NCBI GenBank assembly: GCA_037903355.1
Contig: JBAJFE010000026.1
Location: 2,852,001-2,916,000 of the forward strand
From: Trichuris trichiura
Taxonomy: Eukaryota > Nematoda > Enoplea > Trichinellida > Trichuridae
Direction: 5' to 3'
Length of the DNA stretch: 64,000 nucleotides
Shown here piece by piece: positions 44,501 to 58,600 of this stretch. Numbering within the stretch: position 1 is the stretch's first letter; every line of letters starts with the position of its first letter. The position numbers and the translations under genes are program-made. The notes under the pieces are model-generated. The model searched no databases, was not told the origin of the DNA, and saw nothing but the letters and a program-made list of their open reading frames with translations.

Positions 44501-47500
44501 CTTATCGCGTTCTCCATGGCTTTTCGAGGGTCCGTTGTCGGTGGACGCCCTCGGCCGGTGGCCTGTATCCCATTGAGTCTTCGTTCGGCGTTCTTGTATG
44601 TCAACACATTCTTCATGTGTTGGCCGAATCTCTTAAGTAAAGTGTTGCCCGTTTCTCCTATGTAGGAGGCGTTGCAACCACACTTTATTTGGTAAATGAC
44701 ACCGGGTCTGCTGTCAAAAGGAACCTTGATCTTGTCATTTCTCACAATCGAACGAAAATTACATGAACTTTTAAATCTCACGTTGAAATTTAAGGAGCGC
44801 CCCAGTCTCCTGATTCGTTCACTTAAACCACTGTAGTAGGGAAGGAGCAGCACCGGGCGTTGTTGGTTATCAGGCGGGGACGGTGATGAAGGTTTATTTT
44901 GTTGGCACTGTTTAATAATGGAATTGATGAATTTACTGGGGTATCCGTTACTGCATAGTGTGTTATAAATGTGTCTTAATTCTGTATTTAAATATTCGGG
45001 GTCACAAACCGTTAGGGCCCTGTCAACCATCCCTTTAACTATACCTCTTTTAACTGAAATAGGGTGATGAGAAGAAAAGTTTAGGTGCCGGTCCGAGTGG
45101 GTAGGTTTCCTATAAACTGTTGTTTTTAACTTATTCCCTTGTTTAATGACTAAGACATCTAGAAAAGGGAGTTTACAATTATTTTCCTTCTCAATGGTTA
45201 GCGTTATCTGGTTGGGGAAAAGACTATTCAGGTGTTCCAAGAGAGTTTCTTCACTGCCTGATTTTATGATGGCAAAGATGTCGTCTACATATCTTTTGAA
45301 AATGATAGGAGGGGCACAGTCTTGCAGAGTGCTGAAGGCTTTTTCTTCGAGATGTTCCATGAAGATCTCCGCAAGTATGGGGGAGAGTGGACTGCCCATA
45401 GGCGCACCGTCCTTTTGTGAGAAGAAACTATCCTGGAATCTGAAGTAGTTGCCCTCGCGCATGCAGAACGACACTAATTTAACTATGTGGGTGGGGTTTA
45501 ATTTCGTCCTCTGCAAGATGGTGTCGTCCGCATCTAACAGAGTCTGAAGCAAGTTGATGGTATATTTTATGGGAACGCTTGTGAAAAGGTCTTTTACATC
45601 GTAACTGACCATGATGTCACCGGGCTGCATTTTTATGTCTTTTAGTGTGGAACAAAATTCTTTACAATTTTTAACATTGGACTCACGTTTACCGGTTAGG
45701 GGTTGGATTATAGTTTTTAGATATGAACAAAGTCTTGAGGTGACACTATTAATGCTGGAGACAACTGGTCTTAGAGGGACCCCTGGTTTGTGGATTTTGG
45801 GAAGGCCGTAAAGTTCAGGGCACCTAGTGTTACTGATGTATGAGAGACTACGGTTTATTTTAGAAATAATTGGGTTGGCGAAGGAGTCTAACATATTTTG
45901 CAAAAGTTTTTGGGTCTTATCGGTCGGGTCTTGTTTTATGGGACGGTAAACGGGGTTGCTGAGGAGCTCATTTATCTTTTGTGTGTAGATGTTCCTATCC
46001 AGTATAACAACCGTATTACCTTTGTCAGCCTTCGTAATCACAATGTCCGTTCTAGATTTTAGACTTTTAATGATCCCCCGTTCTGAACTACTTAGGTTTG
46101 GGGTCGGACGATTGTTGTTGTTGTTGCGCAATACTAGGCTGGAGATGTGACCCTTAATTTCCTTAGCTACCTTGAGATCGGTTTGCGCGAGACCGTACTC
46201 TGTGGAGGCAATTATTATCTAAAATCGGGGGGTTCTTAGGAGTGGGAACGAAATTTAAACCTTTGCCTAAAACTGTTTTCTCATTGTCATTTAGAACAAG
46301 GGAGCTGAGGTTAGCGATAGTTTTATCTGTGTTATTGAGTGAAGATGATGGACGCGCTTGCTTATTGTTGGACCTACAGAACTCCCAGGAGCGGGAACAG
46401 TATAGGGATTGGAACTTTCTGTCAAGAAGGGCTGTTTGGTTTATTTTTATTAGGGAACTAGTATTTTTAATGTGGAATCTCAGTTGGACGAGAAGGTCTG
46501 GTCTTAGGGAGTCAGAAAGGAAGGTTGAGGAGCTGTTAGAAACATACCTTAGGTTTAGTTTGCTCATTAATCCAAGCTGGAAATACTGCAATGGATGAAT
46601 TGTAGTAAATAAGAAGTCACTCTTTTTGATGCAACTGAAAAATCGAACTCTGTCCATAATCCTTACTTTCATTCTTTGGGTGCTTGTTTATGCATCCGCA
46701 AGTTATATTGTGTGCTCACGGCATCACTGAGGAATGTCGAGTAAGGCCGTTGGGCAATTTACGAATTGAGTTTAAACAGCATAGCGCCCTTAAAAGTACT
46801 TTTCGAGTCTTGCAAACATGCAATTTGTACTTGAGCCTTGGTAAATTTTTAAAACTTTACCCTTTTTCATCTGATGAATATACGGGTTCTCAAATCTTAT
46901 CTCTATTTCTTTGAACCGTGTAAGAGTATTGGGTTCCTATACTAAAAGACCTCGAACGTCTTTGGAAAGTTTGTTGTGTAAATACCTGCAGAACACTGAC
47001 GCGTCCTTTTTCTGTCGTAGACGCGGTCGGCTTTTGCTTTATATGTTATGTTCTGTGACCAAGGATGCTATTTAAATGTTGTAGTTAACGTTTTTGTGAT
47101 TGCTCACGTGAACAAATAATTTCATCGTAGCAGTTCGAAAACTTGAGATTTCGAAACTGTTAGCATTCGGTTTGATGATGCGTCAATGATTTGCTTTTCT
47201 CACGGCTCTGCCATGACGTTAAAATGTGAAATTATTTACTAGTCTTGCCTTCTATTCAGGGTGGGATATTTGAAACTCTAAGTGGTCACTTTTATTCGAG
47301 GATAAATTTAGTCAAAGTTGACCTGTTAAATGGGCTGGTAGGTGTTGGTATAAATGTAATTTGGAAAATATTTTTGGCACTCCGTGATCCCAAACTCCGT
47401 TGCAGTCACGGTTTGGGAATTGATATGAAATTGCCGATTTTGGAAAATGACGCTTCGCTTTAAACGCCCCGGCGACTTGGCACGCTTTGAATAGGAGTAC

Positions 47501-50500
47501 TTGTGCTTCGGAGCAAGTTTCTTTTCCCTGTGCCATTTAATTTGGTGCATTTTGCAGATTCCACCATTCGTCCCGCATTTGTTCTGGGTACGTGTACAGA
47601 CAGTTTAACTAGCGAAGAAATTGTATCGGTCGACAATGTTTCAAATGTCTCTCCGTTTTATTCTGACTGGCAGTTACCGCTTCACTATTTAACAATTTAT
47701 AATTCTTCACAGCTTTTTGGGTGAAAGTGTTCTTATTTGTTTAAAGCAAACGAAATGTCTAGACACACCTAATACTGTCATCAGCGTGTTCTTGAAAACC
47801 CTACCAAAAGAAATTCCAAAAGCGCGTGAGGTGGCTACACCCGTAGGATGAAAATATGAGATTTCGTTTGTCCATTAGAGTGCACCACATTTTCAAATTA
47901 ATAGTTCTTTCGCAAACATCAATAGTACGAATGCGTAGTATAGTGTAATATTGTGTATTGTTGTTCCACTCTCTTTTAGATGGAATAATCATAATCATTT
48001 CAGCATTGCAGATAGTGTAGGAGGGCACCTCACGCGACTGTTGCTGTTGCGTATTGTAAAATCTGGTTGCCTTCCTCACTTGAGTACCAATTGTTCTGAA
48101 CGAACAGATTAGCTTCGGTATGCGTTTTATTGCTGAAGACTTAGGCTGTAAGGAATTTTTCTTCGTATCAGCATTGCACAAAAGTAACTGACTTAACTTC
48201 TGTATGTTTCTGCCAGAAGACTTCATGCTAATCGGTCAAAGTTGCCTTTTGCTACCGACTTTAAAAGACTTAACGACTATTGAAAATGGAAAACTTTGTG
48301 ACGGCTTTTTGAACTTTTATCGGTTTAATATCGGAAAAAGTACAGACACTTCAAGAAACCAGTAATGGCATAGAACCCCCATGGACGCAAACGATATGAG
48401 AAATCAAGAGAAGTTAGGAGGCGAAGAAACTACAACGCAAGAAAAGCACTTCAAGCAACCGAAACTCTACTTTTCAGCTATCACGGAATTCGGCAATCCA
48501 CCCGTCCTGTAGCTACATAACTAACTTAGCGTAACCCTACTTCACTAATCTCGTCGCAGTTGGGGCTCGGAAAGCAACAAAGATTTGGAAATTGCGTGTA
48601 ACTATAGAATAAAGTGTTCGTACTTTTTCTGATATTAATAAATATACGAAACTCTACAGCTAAATTATACATCAAGGCGATATGTTTTTTCACCTGTCCA
48701 TCTTCAGGCGATTTCATCAGATCAGTTTTCCGCACAGGGCTGCTTATATGCTTCACATGTAGTTTCATCTCAAACACTTTGCTGTGAATGTGAACAGCGC
48801 GGATTCGCTTTCTGACTTGTAGGTCGAGCGTGAAAGTCCTATGTCCATACACGTTACGAGAGTAATCCTAGGTGCACCTCAGTGCTGACGATATTAACTG
48901 ACAGTGGGAAGGGTGACTCTCTTGTTAAGATAGTTTTCCGCTTGATTCTCATAAATTGTTTTAATTGTATACTTTCAGCAACCGGCCTGCCAAAGAAGAA
49001 TGACCGCGAGTATCGAAATAAAATGTACCGAGAGAGACGGGAAAACGAGGAACGTGAAAGGTGAGATGGTTGTTTACTGTCCTTTGTTTACAACGCGGGT
49101 TCACTGATTAAGACTGCGTGTTCCTTAGCGTTGAGGTCTTATTCATATCGAGACACTTGAGAATTAGTCTATGTGATTACGCTTGTGTTGTTGACTATTG
49201 GTATGTTTTGAAAGCCGAGTAAGCTGTTGCCGCGCCAGCGTGATCTTCTTTCCATGCAGAAGAAGCTATGATTGTTTAGACTAGCTAATGCTTCTCTTTC
49301 CTTCGTGCTTGTTGCCACTGTGCACTGCCTATGTGCTTGCTCAGTGAGACTCATCTATACAAGAGCTGCTTTTTCGCACTGCTGTTCGCTTTCGTTGACT
49401 TCCGCATAGTTTGAAACTATTTCGTTGAGGGGTTTTATGTATTATCGTTTTGTTGCAGACGTTTGAACGCATTGCGTATGGCCGAAGAGCGGGAGGAGCG
49501 TAGCCGACAGTTGAAAGAAGTGGAAAAGGCTCGCAGAGCAAATGAACTGCGTAAACGTGAATTACAACGTCGCCAAGCGTTCGAAGAACGGCGTCGTCAT
49601 ATTGAGGAAACTGAACGGCAAAAACGTCAGCAGTTACTGGAAAAGGTGATGGGCTTTAAAGCTGGTGTTGGACCGTCAACGGCTGGCACCAATGCTTGTC
49701 AGTCCAGACCGGCAACCGCCTATGCCTTTGGCAGCTCCGGCCCACGAACGTTGGCGTATCTGGAGAAGCTCGATTCGCGCTATCGGGTATATGATAGCAA
49801 GCTGTATGGAGGTTAGTAAGCCATAGCTCGTTTTCATTTTCTAACTCGGCTGTGGTTTATTTGTTGCTAGTTTTTGTTTCGGCTTTAAGTTTGCTTCTTT
49901 TAGACAGTTAAAAATTAAGCGAAATCCGTCCATTAAGCCTAATATCAAAGGTTGCAGCTTTTTCTTCCCATTGATTTTCAGTCACGGTTTTGTTCCGTTT
50001 CTCCTTAAGTCTGTAATTAAATTTCGAAGTGGTCTACTAGTGAATGGATGAGCAAGTTGTTAGAGCAAGCACAAGACAATAATATCTTACGTTTTGGAAC
50101 TGCTTTCTGAGCCATTATTATTGTTCTCTTGTACTTTCTCTAACACTTCGTTCATCTATCCGCTGGTAGGGCATTCTAAAGTTTACTTACAAACTTGCGC
50201 AAAAGCGGAGAACAGCTACGACGAAACGCAGAGAACCCGAAGCAAAGATTAGAGCCTACCGAACAGCATGGGTTACTGCGGCCTGTCTTAACATGGCTAA
50301 ACATTTTCGCTAGCCCACAGTTCAGAAAAATCATCTTGTACGCGTCTGTTTTATAATACAGGAACTGCGGTCTGAAGATAAAAGTAGTATGCTGTGTGTG
50401 GTGGTAACCGTTAGCGTGTGTACGGAGACGAAGCTACGTTGACGTGTAACAATGGTCAATGCACTTAACTAAAGTTTCTCAGTGATAAGAACTACCGCAG

Positions 50501-53500
50501 CAGAAACATCTTGAACTTCTTTCTTGGCTTCGCTTCATGATAGCTGGAAGGTGGTGACACCCCGGTAGGGCGATTAATAATTTAGCAGGTGCGTACTTTT
50601 TTTTAGAAAGGTGTCACGTTTTGTATTTACCTTTTTTCTAGTCCTTTGTATAGAGTACTGTGTAACAGGCGAGTCTCTTAAATCTGTCGATTTCCTTTCC
50701 GAAATCTCTCGCAATTGGTTGCCATTTTTTCAGTCATCCCTGCGTCATTATTTATACTAGCAAACTCATTAGCCAGTTTCTTCGTTTTGAGCTGTTTCAT
50801 ACAATTTAAGGTATAGTTTCACCCCTATCTCAGCTTTCTTACGTTTTTTTATTCCAATCCTATCTGATTTTTATTCGTTCTTGTTCAGCTTTTATGCTGA
50901 TGAATATGCTCTTCATCAGCGTGTTGCAACAGCTTGTTCTCCAACCATAGTAATGCGTTGCTATTTCTATCAGTTGCAGAGCCTATGAACATTATCGAAT
51001 GTGTGGACAATGTGATTACAGAAAATCCGACCTGTGAGAAATCGTTATCGGGCACAGCTTTCAGTAAGCTTATGTTCCCGTCTTCTACGCAATTATCGAA
51101 TGAGCTTATTTTGCTCGCTGAATGCATACCAATGCGACAGATATTTCATAGGTGGAATAATACTTTTCCAACCTATTGTCAAGCGGCAAGCATTTTCAAA
51201 CGTGATGGAACACGGAAGTATGAAACACAATATCTAAGAAATAAGGGTAGCATAGTCCACTGTAGGCCGTCGATTGTTCACACTGGGAATCTGATCGGCT
51301 GACCAGGAGCCGCTTATCATCACAAGAGTACCGCATGTCGCTAGCCTGGGAAAGAACAAAGAACACAAATCGAAGTGAGTATTCACCCTTGTCGAACCCA
51401 TCGTAAGTCGAGCATCCCTGTTTACGAGATATACCCGTCCAATGATGAGTGCGTATATGGATTAGAACCTCGGTACCATGGAGGAAACGTTTCACGGGTG
51501 ACTGCGGATGCCTAAAAACTGCGGCTAATAGCGAAAGTTTTTAAGTGCGTACATATTGTGACTTTAATAGGAATGTATGTTAGATTTTTATGCAAAAGTA
51601 AGTTCTTTCCTTGACATTAACACTTCCAGGGTAGCGCACCATCTTATTAGCGTTTCTCAAGGGCACAGACCATCAAACCTCTGCTCCACCTATTTAACAC
51701 CTGCAAACCGGTGCTCCTTCTGCGAACTCGGTCACTGAACGCTGACATTTAGACAGAAAGACTGACTGGACAGGCTGCCATAGCATCCCCAGTTCCCAAG
51801 TGTAGCCGTGCTTCGTTGCATCGCAACTGGTAGGGATCAGCCCAGACGGAGAAACTGGCGCACCATGTCTGAGATTTCTTTGAACGAAACTCTTAGTTTT
51901 ACGCAGCTATTTACCGAACATTTACTACACGGCAGCAGCTCTTAGGTAAAGAGGCACATAGCACCACTGGCCTTTCTCCTTCTAGCAATGAGGAATCGCA
52001 AGACGCTAGCAAGCTAGCTTGCCCGAACAAAAAAGGTGGGCAGTATCATAAAGAAAGCGTTGCAACTAAAGATAAGTCCATCGACAATGTTATTTTTAAC
52101 TTTTAGTTTGATTCGCGCAGGCAGAAGCCCTAGCAATCGATTTGGCTTCTTAGACGAACGGCAGAATGAGTATTTTATTTAATTGCACATGCGATAGAGT
52201 GACAAACCGCAGAAAGGGGGTGCCCTATTTAGGATGTTCCGACTTAAAATAGATTCGGACTTACGATGGGTTCGTTTCGAAATTTTTATTTTTTTGTTTA
52301 TATGTACGTATATATAGCACGTGGCTATTGGGAAAGACTTGCAAAAGCCGATCGCCAGGTTTAAGTACTTTCAGTAGTTACAAAGAAATGTAAACAAGTA
52401 CATGGACGAGTATGGAAGCAAAACTTGGTGTTTTCATAATGCAGCCTACACCTGGTATTCTATCAGTCATCACAGGGGTGCCTTCTTCCAACGATCATTG
52501 AGTTAAATACGGAAAGAATTTTATCGTGTTGTTGCTGTAGCATTACTATATTCTTGCAAGCATTAGTGCATCGAACGGATCAGTGAGCTGTCCTATGTGC
52601 ATATGCATTAATGTAGTCACCATATACAGAGTTCTATGCGGTTAGCTCCGAAACAGAATTGCTGTATTATGCGACAGTTTTGTGTGGCAATCATTTCTCT
52701 CGGCTGAGTTTAATCAGGAATTCAAGAATCAAGAATTCAGGAGTTTCGTCTTGTCAAAACAGGTTGCACGAACCTCTGACGTTCAATACGTTGTAATCCT
52801 TAGTATGGATTCGTTGTAGTTCGTCGTATGCATTCGGTCGTGGCGGCAACCTACCATGGCAATTCGCCTCGCCTATGCTGTAATCGGTCTATACAGTGCC
52901 ATTTGACTTCATATTAAGCCGAAACCTAAACGTAAACCACTGACGCCATTGAGCTTACGTGGCACGGAGACCAGTGGAGAAGCTAAGAATAGGAAGCGAC
53001 CACCACGGTCCAGTTCGGCATTAAATGCGCTGATGAGGCGTCCCGAATTAGGATGGAACGCTTGAAATGAATTGCCATTCCCATTGAATTGCCACGTAAT
53101 TCCTCAGCAGATAATCCGCGGGTCAGTGACCGCGCCTTCTGCATGTGCTACTAATGCTCCATTGTGCTGCCAGTGCCAAACATTCAGCATGTGTTCAGTA
53201 ACCCACAGTAAAACGTCCCTCCCGTTTTTCCGCTAATCACACTTCACCACGCAGTAGCGTTGCGAATTACCTTTCGATATTGCCGCCTGCACTTCCAGAG
53301 GGGACAGTTTCGTAAAAATTCGAAAATGGGATTAAATAGTATGAAAAAAGAAAAAATAGGAAGAAATGCAATAGTGCATTAAGTTAATTAGCATGAAGAG
53401 AAATAAAAAAGAAGAAAAAATAAAACGAATGTGTAGAAAAAGAGAAGGAAAAAGCGGTCCTGTCAGGTTCAGTCTTTGATTGTTTAAATTAAGTTCCCAG

Positions 53501-55602
53501 GGGACACCAATTCTTGTGTTGTATAAATGCTTTACGGTTTAACCCACTAACAACTTGTTTATTTAAACGATCAGCAACTTCGCAACAGTGGCACGTTTAC
53601 CATTATTATCAGGAAGCTGGCGATGGGAGCAGACAAACTCTGAAAACTCTCCCCTTATGAACCATCAGTAAAAAGAGTCAAACGCGACGTAGATGTTTCA
53701 AGATAACAATTTACTTACCTGTTACAAGCTATCTTATGTTTATTGTATGCAGAGAGAGTCATTCATTTTTTCTTATGCATAATTAATAGATTTTCTGTTT
53801 AAAGCGCAACCATACCATCAACAGTGACGATAATGATCAAATTAGTGAACCATGTGGGCACTCCATATTACCTCGCATCTTGATTTAACAGAAGCTTAGA
53901 ACTGAAGAAAGATTTTTCCATTTTGCTTTCATTATTTTTTTCTGGCCGGAAGTAAGTGAGCTGTCTATTTTCGTAAGCTAGAAAACTCCTAAAACCTGTC
54001 GTTTTCTTGCTCACTATATCTTTTATGCACATGCTGAAGACGAGATGACGAGCGTCCAAAAAGCTTTGTCATATCCTGGATACGCTAAAGGCAGTTCCGT
54101 ATGTAAGTTATTGTAAAAGTGTTAAAAGTATTTCAGTCGTATACAGTCGGCCCTCGTTATCCGCGGTTAATTCGTCAAAAATTTTTAGCGTTTTACCGCG
54201 TTATATAGGATACCCTATGAAAAATCACTTCTTTTTCATATTAAGGAAAAATATCAATTATTAAGGAAAAAATACAGAACAAACACTTAACAGTTTCGTA
54301 GCTTTCGGGACTAACTTTGTCCTGAAAGCTACGAAACTGTTAAGTGTTTGTTCTGTATTTTTTCCTTAATAATTGCTCATCCATCCGTTGGTAGGGCATT
54401 TGCTTCGGTTTAATTCCAGAATGCGTCAACGGGCAAGAAAACAGACCGTATAAAGAAGTGGTGAAAATCCATTGCCCCGTTAAGAAGCACCCCGTCTTCA
54501 AGACCCTATGAAAAAGGCCAAATAAGTTATATTCTAGCTGCGTATTTCGTCCTTCCCCGTTGAACTCCCTCTGCAACGGTTATCATACCTAGTGATCCTT
54601 CAAAGCTTGGTGCTACAGAATCTAGCCACGCGATAAAGACATCAATGAGACTGAGCTTGTCCAATGGGTTTAGCCATTAGAGTCCAGGCCATTAGATACA
54701 AGAAACGATGGAAGTAAACTTTTGTTTCTCTAAACTAGTGAGAATCACCTTGCTTTAATGAGCTAAGCGTTGTACTGGTGCGCGGAATGGGTACAGAGCA
54801 GAAGAAATATAAAATACATAGGCGCACTTAAGCGGAAATACTGAACATCACACAGAACATATCCACACAGAGCGAAATGTTTAAGGCACAAACGTTTGGC
54901 GCATCGGGAATCAATTCACCCACTTTCTGTAGGTGGGCGCAGATCCCCTGGAGACCGGCCAGTCCTAAGGTTTCTTGAACTCGTTGGTAGCGAAACTTAT
55001 GGCCTTAAAATGTTAGGCTCCGCAACTGCCGGAGCTTTATATGAACACTTTGTCATATGGAGTTGCCTCCATTTTTTTCGCTTCATCGAATAAATTTTGC
55101 AGCGGCTTCAACGAAGCCGTTATTCCTCGTGTAACCATGATGCCACATTCCATGAATAGATCCTATTCAGCAATCATATCTTTTAGGACCTGAGCTTGCC
55201 GGAAAATACTGGCAAGCTTTTGCAGCGTCCAATCCGAGGGTGTTTAAGCTCCTGTATCTTCCATAACGTCGTCATCGCTCCCCGCAGTTGATCGCATCAA
55301 GTCCTCCAGTTTCTCGTTGGTGAATGGTTTTCCTCTATCCTCTGCGTGCTCCCTGATATCGTCTTCTATCATGTCGGTGAAACCCTCATCTCCCAACTCG
55401 TTGGCAATATTCACTACGTCAATGACCTCCTCATCGGTGACATTTAAGTCCTCGCACTCGCTGACTGCGTCCTCCCCACAAACGCTTCCAGCAACCACTG
55501 ACTGTTCTAGGCTTTATCTCGTACATTGGCGTGTAAAAGATGGCGTCACTATTTCACGCCGGACAAACCGGGTTGTATAGAACTCGCGGATAACAGGGCC
55601 AA

Positions 55603-55646
<44 letters not shown>

Positions 55647-58600
55647 GTGCGAACGGGTGCGACCCGTTAAACGTTTATTTGGCGAGTCTTCCGGGAAACG
55701 TCGGTTCCCGGGTTCAGCGAATAAGGGAATGCCAGAGCGTATGCTGGCATATCACTAGTCAGACCAAGTGATCACTAGTCAGACCAATCACTTTAAAAGG
55801 CTGGAGGAGTAGGGGAAAGGAAACCTCTTGGGAGGTTTTAAACGAGTTGCAACATTGTAAAAGGGGAAGGGGTAGAGGAGAGGGAAGTATAACAGAAATC
55901 ACTAACCAGAATAGGCAAGAAACTGGAGCACCCCTCGCATTACAGAAGCCTGAAAGCGTATGGATAATTGGTACGACTAATTCGACCATTAGTTTGACGA
56001 CAGCGGTCTGCGGTTAAGAACAGCAGGACTTCCTGTGGAGAGGTTAAAAGCATAAACCTCGATCTTACAGACATTATGATCAGCTATGGCGTGAAACGCT
56101 TATTCACAAGCTTGCCCATACCGGAAGCCCTACAGGTTTTGGTAGAATTATTTAATTCGGACGAAACCTTACCTCAACGTACAAAACTCAACCCGCTCTA
56201 AATTGTATAACTTTGCTGTTTTTGCATGCTAGAGGCGAACACCTTCCATTTTCAAGGCTCGTTTTATAAACAAAGAAACGGCACGCCGGTGGGGAGTCCA
56301 CTATCACTGGTACTAGCGGAGGTGTTCATGGAGTACTTAGAACGCCAAGTGTTCTCCCATACCGATATTGAGATTGCGCCCACGCACTTTAAACGATACA
56401 TGGACGACGTCTTTGGAATACTTAAGAGGGGGAACGAAGACACTTTTCTCGAAATTTTGAACTGTGAATTTCCCAACGTGGTGGTACTTACGATTGAAAA
56501 AAAGGTAAAAGGAAAATTTTTTCCTGGATATTCCCGTCATTCGTCCACAGGAAAGTATAAAAACCACGGTTTACCTAAAACCTACGCACTCAGACAAACA
56601 TTTGGAGCTCACGAAATATCATCTGCGACACGTAATGACTGGGATGTTAGATGGCTTGGTCGACCGCACATTGGCCATTTGCGATCGGGAATACATGGGG
56701 CAAGAACTTAAGCACTTGCAAAGGACTTTTAAGGAAAATGGGTACCGCGCCCATCTCATTGACTTAATAAGTGGGCGACAATTGGAGGGCAGAACAAGAG
56801 CGAAAAGACCTTCAAGGCTCCGTCTCATCCTCCCGTATTACGCAGGCCCGGGAGAAAAAATTAAAGGGTTTGCGAACAGACTGTGCTTCCAGGTCTGGTT
56901 CAGAGGAAACGCAAACCTACGTTCCATTCTACGCAGTGACAAAGAAAAGATACAACTGAACTAATGCCCTAGGATGGTTTACGAAATAAAATGTGAATGT
57001 TCGACCTCAAGTATTGGGGAAAGGTGTAATACATTATCACATAGGTACTAGGAGCACATAAAGTTTTCAACGCAGTATAGGAATGCGGTTAACTGACTGA
57101 ACCGAGAATGTTCCAATACATCACGTGGACGTCCACCGACATTTGATCCGAGAGTCGCGATGGAGCAGGCCACTCGGACGTCAGCAGTAGCACAACATGC
57201 AGCGCAGTGTACGGGTCAACTGCGTGCAAAGATGCTCTGAAAAAGAGGAGCAATTTATGATCAGAAAGATAAAAGAAGCACTTTGAATAATACAATTCAT
57301 ACATTAACAGGGACAGTAGCATCGCAGTAAGCGACTCCTGGACTAACATCATCAGGGTTACGAACTGCTGCACGTTGCATGAATCTCCTGCGCAGGAAGA
57401 GTAACGGTGCTCGACGGTTTCTTGGAAAATCCCGCGTTCCCGCAGTCCTCCAATTGCTTCCCTCCTTTTCTTCTTTTTTCTTCCTTCCCCCTTTTTTTCT
57501 TGTTTTCTCCTTTTTGAAAAGCACCCCGCTCCTATGATATTTCAGTTACTATTCGTTTTCCTATACTCTTTTTTGATGCTGTATCCCGTTTACAAGCTCC
57601 CAAGAATTCCGCTCTTTAACGTAATCGGTCCCGACTAGTGATGTTCCAGCATGCGCTCTGCCATTCTTTTATGCGCTGATGATGGGAATTGGCGTTTCTC
57701 CAAAGCTTCGCCAAGCAAACGTTTAACGGGTAGCGCCTCCGTATCATCATTGTGTTCTTCCATACGCCCGTTAGAAGGAGCTTTATTTTCAATGCAAGTT
57801 TTAATATATTAGTAAATAAGTGCTCATCTATCTGTTTGTAGTCCGCTTGTGTCGTAAATTTACTGAGCTGAAAATTAATTACAGATACGAACTGCGAACA
57901 AATATTAAAAACAATGCAATTCCGAGATTTTGTAAAGAATAATTCTTGACGGCTCCTTACGAAAGTCGAGGTGAGGGTTTAGCCAGTATTGCCTTTTCTA
58001 AAGCTGCCCACTTCGAACTATACGTGACCTTGATATTGCATGGTAAAGAAATGATGACTTGACATTCCCAGTAAAAGTTGTTTGATTTCTTTCTTTCATT
58101 TTTGCATAACATAATGGTGAGATGTGTATAAACATGTGGATGTGCAGGGAGGTTCCCGTGAAGGATTCTGCGGCGAGCTTACTTCCCGTTGTGTTGTTAC
58201 GGGATGCCTGTATGCCTTGTCACTATGTCCATATAGTCAATCTTGTTCCTGAGCTGAATTAATGTTCATTGTTCTGACTTAAAAGTGCTTCTGTGCTCAA
58301 ACTTCTTCATGGCCTATCAATTAGCTTGTTTCAATGAATGGAACGCGAGATTTGCAGCGTGACTCAGTTCATTGTACTTTTAGATTGGAGTGTTTTCAGT
58401 TATTGAGTGGTTTTTGGATCATTCCCGGTCCACGTAGTCACGAAAGGGAAGCACCATTGCATAAATCGCACTGTCTTGGTTTTGTAATTTCCAAGCTGAA
58501 GACAACTTTGGCAATACAGTTGAACCCCGCGAATTCGCGGCTTCACGAATTCACCGATTTTTTCTGCTCCTGTTAAGCGTAAACAAGTCACTAATGTTTG

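Larger units (their letters stand above)
44068..46672 (-). mobile_element. Penelope-like retroelement, nearly complete
   Basis: Reverse transcriptase plus GIY-YIG endonuclease; intact relatives prime reverse transcription at nicked DNA. The N-terminal frame (46672 to about 46215) contains NDNEKTVLGKGLNFVPTPKN, the usual PLE entry motif. A 1-nt shift near 46210-46220 separates it from the 613-codon frame ending at 44290. That frame has, in order, IVITKADKGNTVVILDR, YGLPKIHKPGVPLRP, MVSYDVKDLFTSVP, GAPMGSPLSPILAE, the catalytic FKRYVDDIFAI, LPFLDVL, TVYRKPTHSDRHLNFSSHHP, then GVIYQIKCGCNASYIGETGN with R and H of the GIY-YIG site (LLKRFGQH), and RRIKEALYIQSNSTINRD. The tail (44068-44290) holds the PLE end sequence and a hammerhead-like core. 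Antisense to MAP7 in intron 1. One visible inactivating lesion. Confidence 0.93.

Noticed and set aside
47380..47440. Partial palindrome CCCAAAC...GTTTGGG as an RNA gene
   Set aside because: Short, imperfect stem with no repeat relatives in the window.
50885..51302. ORFs in MAP7 intron 3 as additional MAP7 exon
   Set aside because: Not charged or coiled-coil like MAP7, and no splice sites in the required phase.
57453..57517. Pyrimidine tract as a functional splice element
   Set aside because: No AG acceptor with a coding exon follows in a matching phase; probably simple-sequence DNA.
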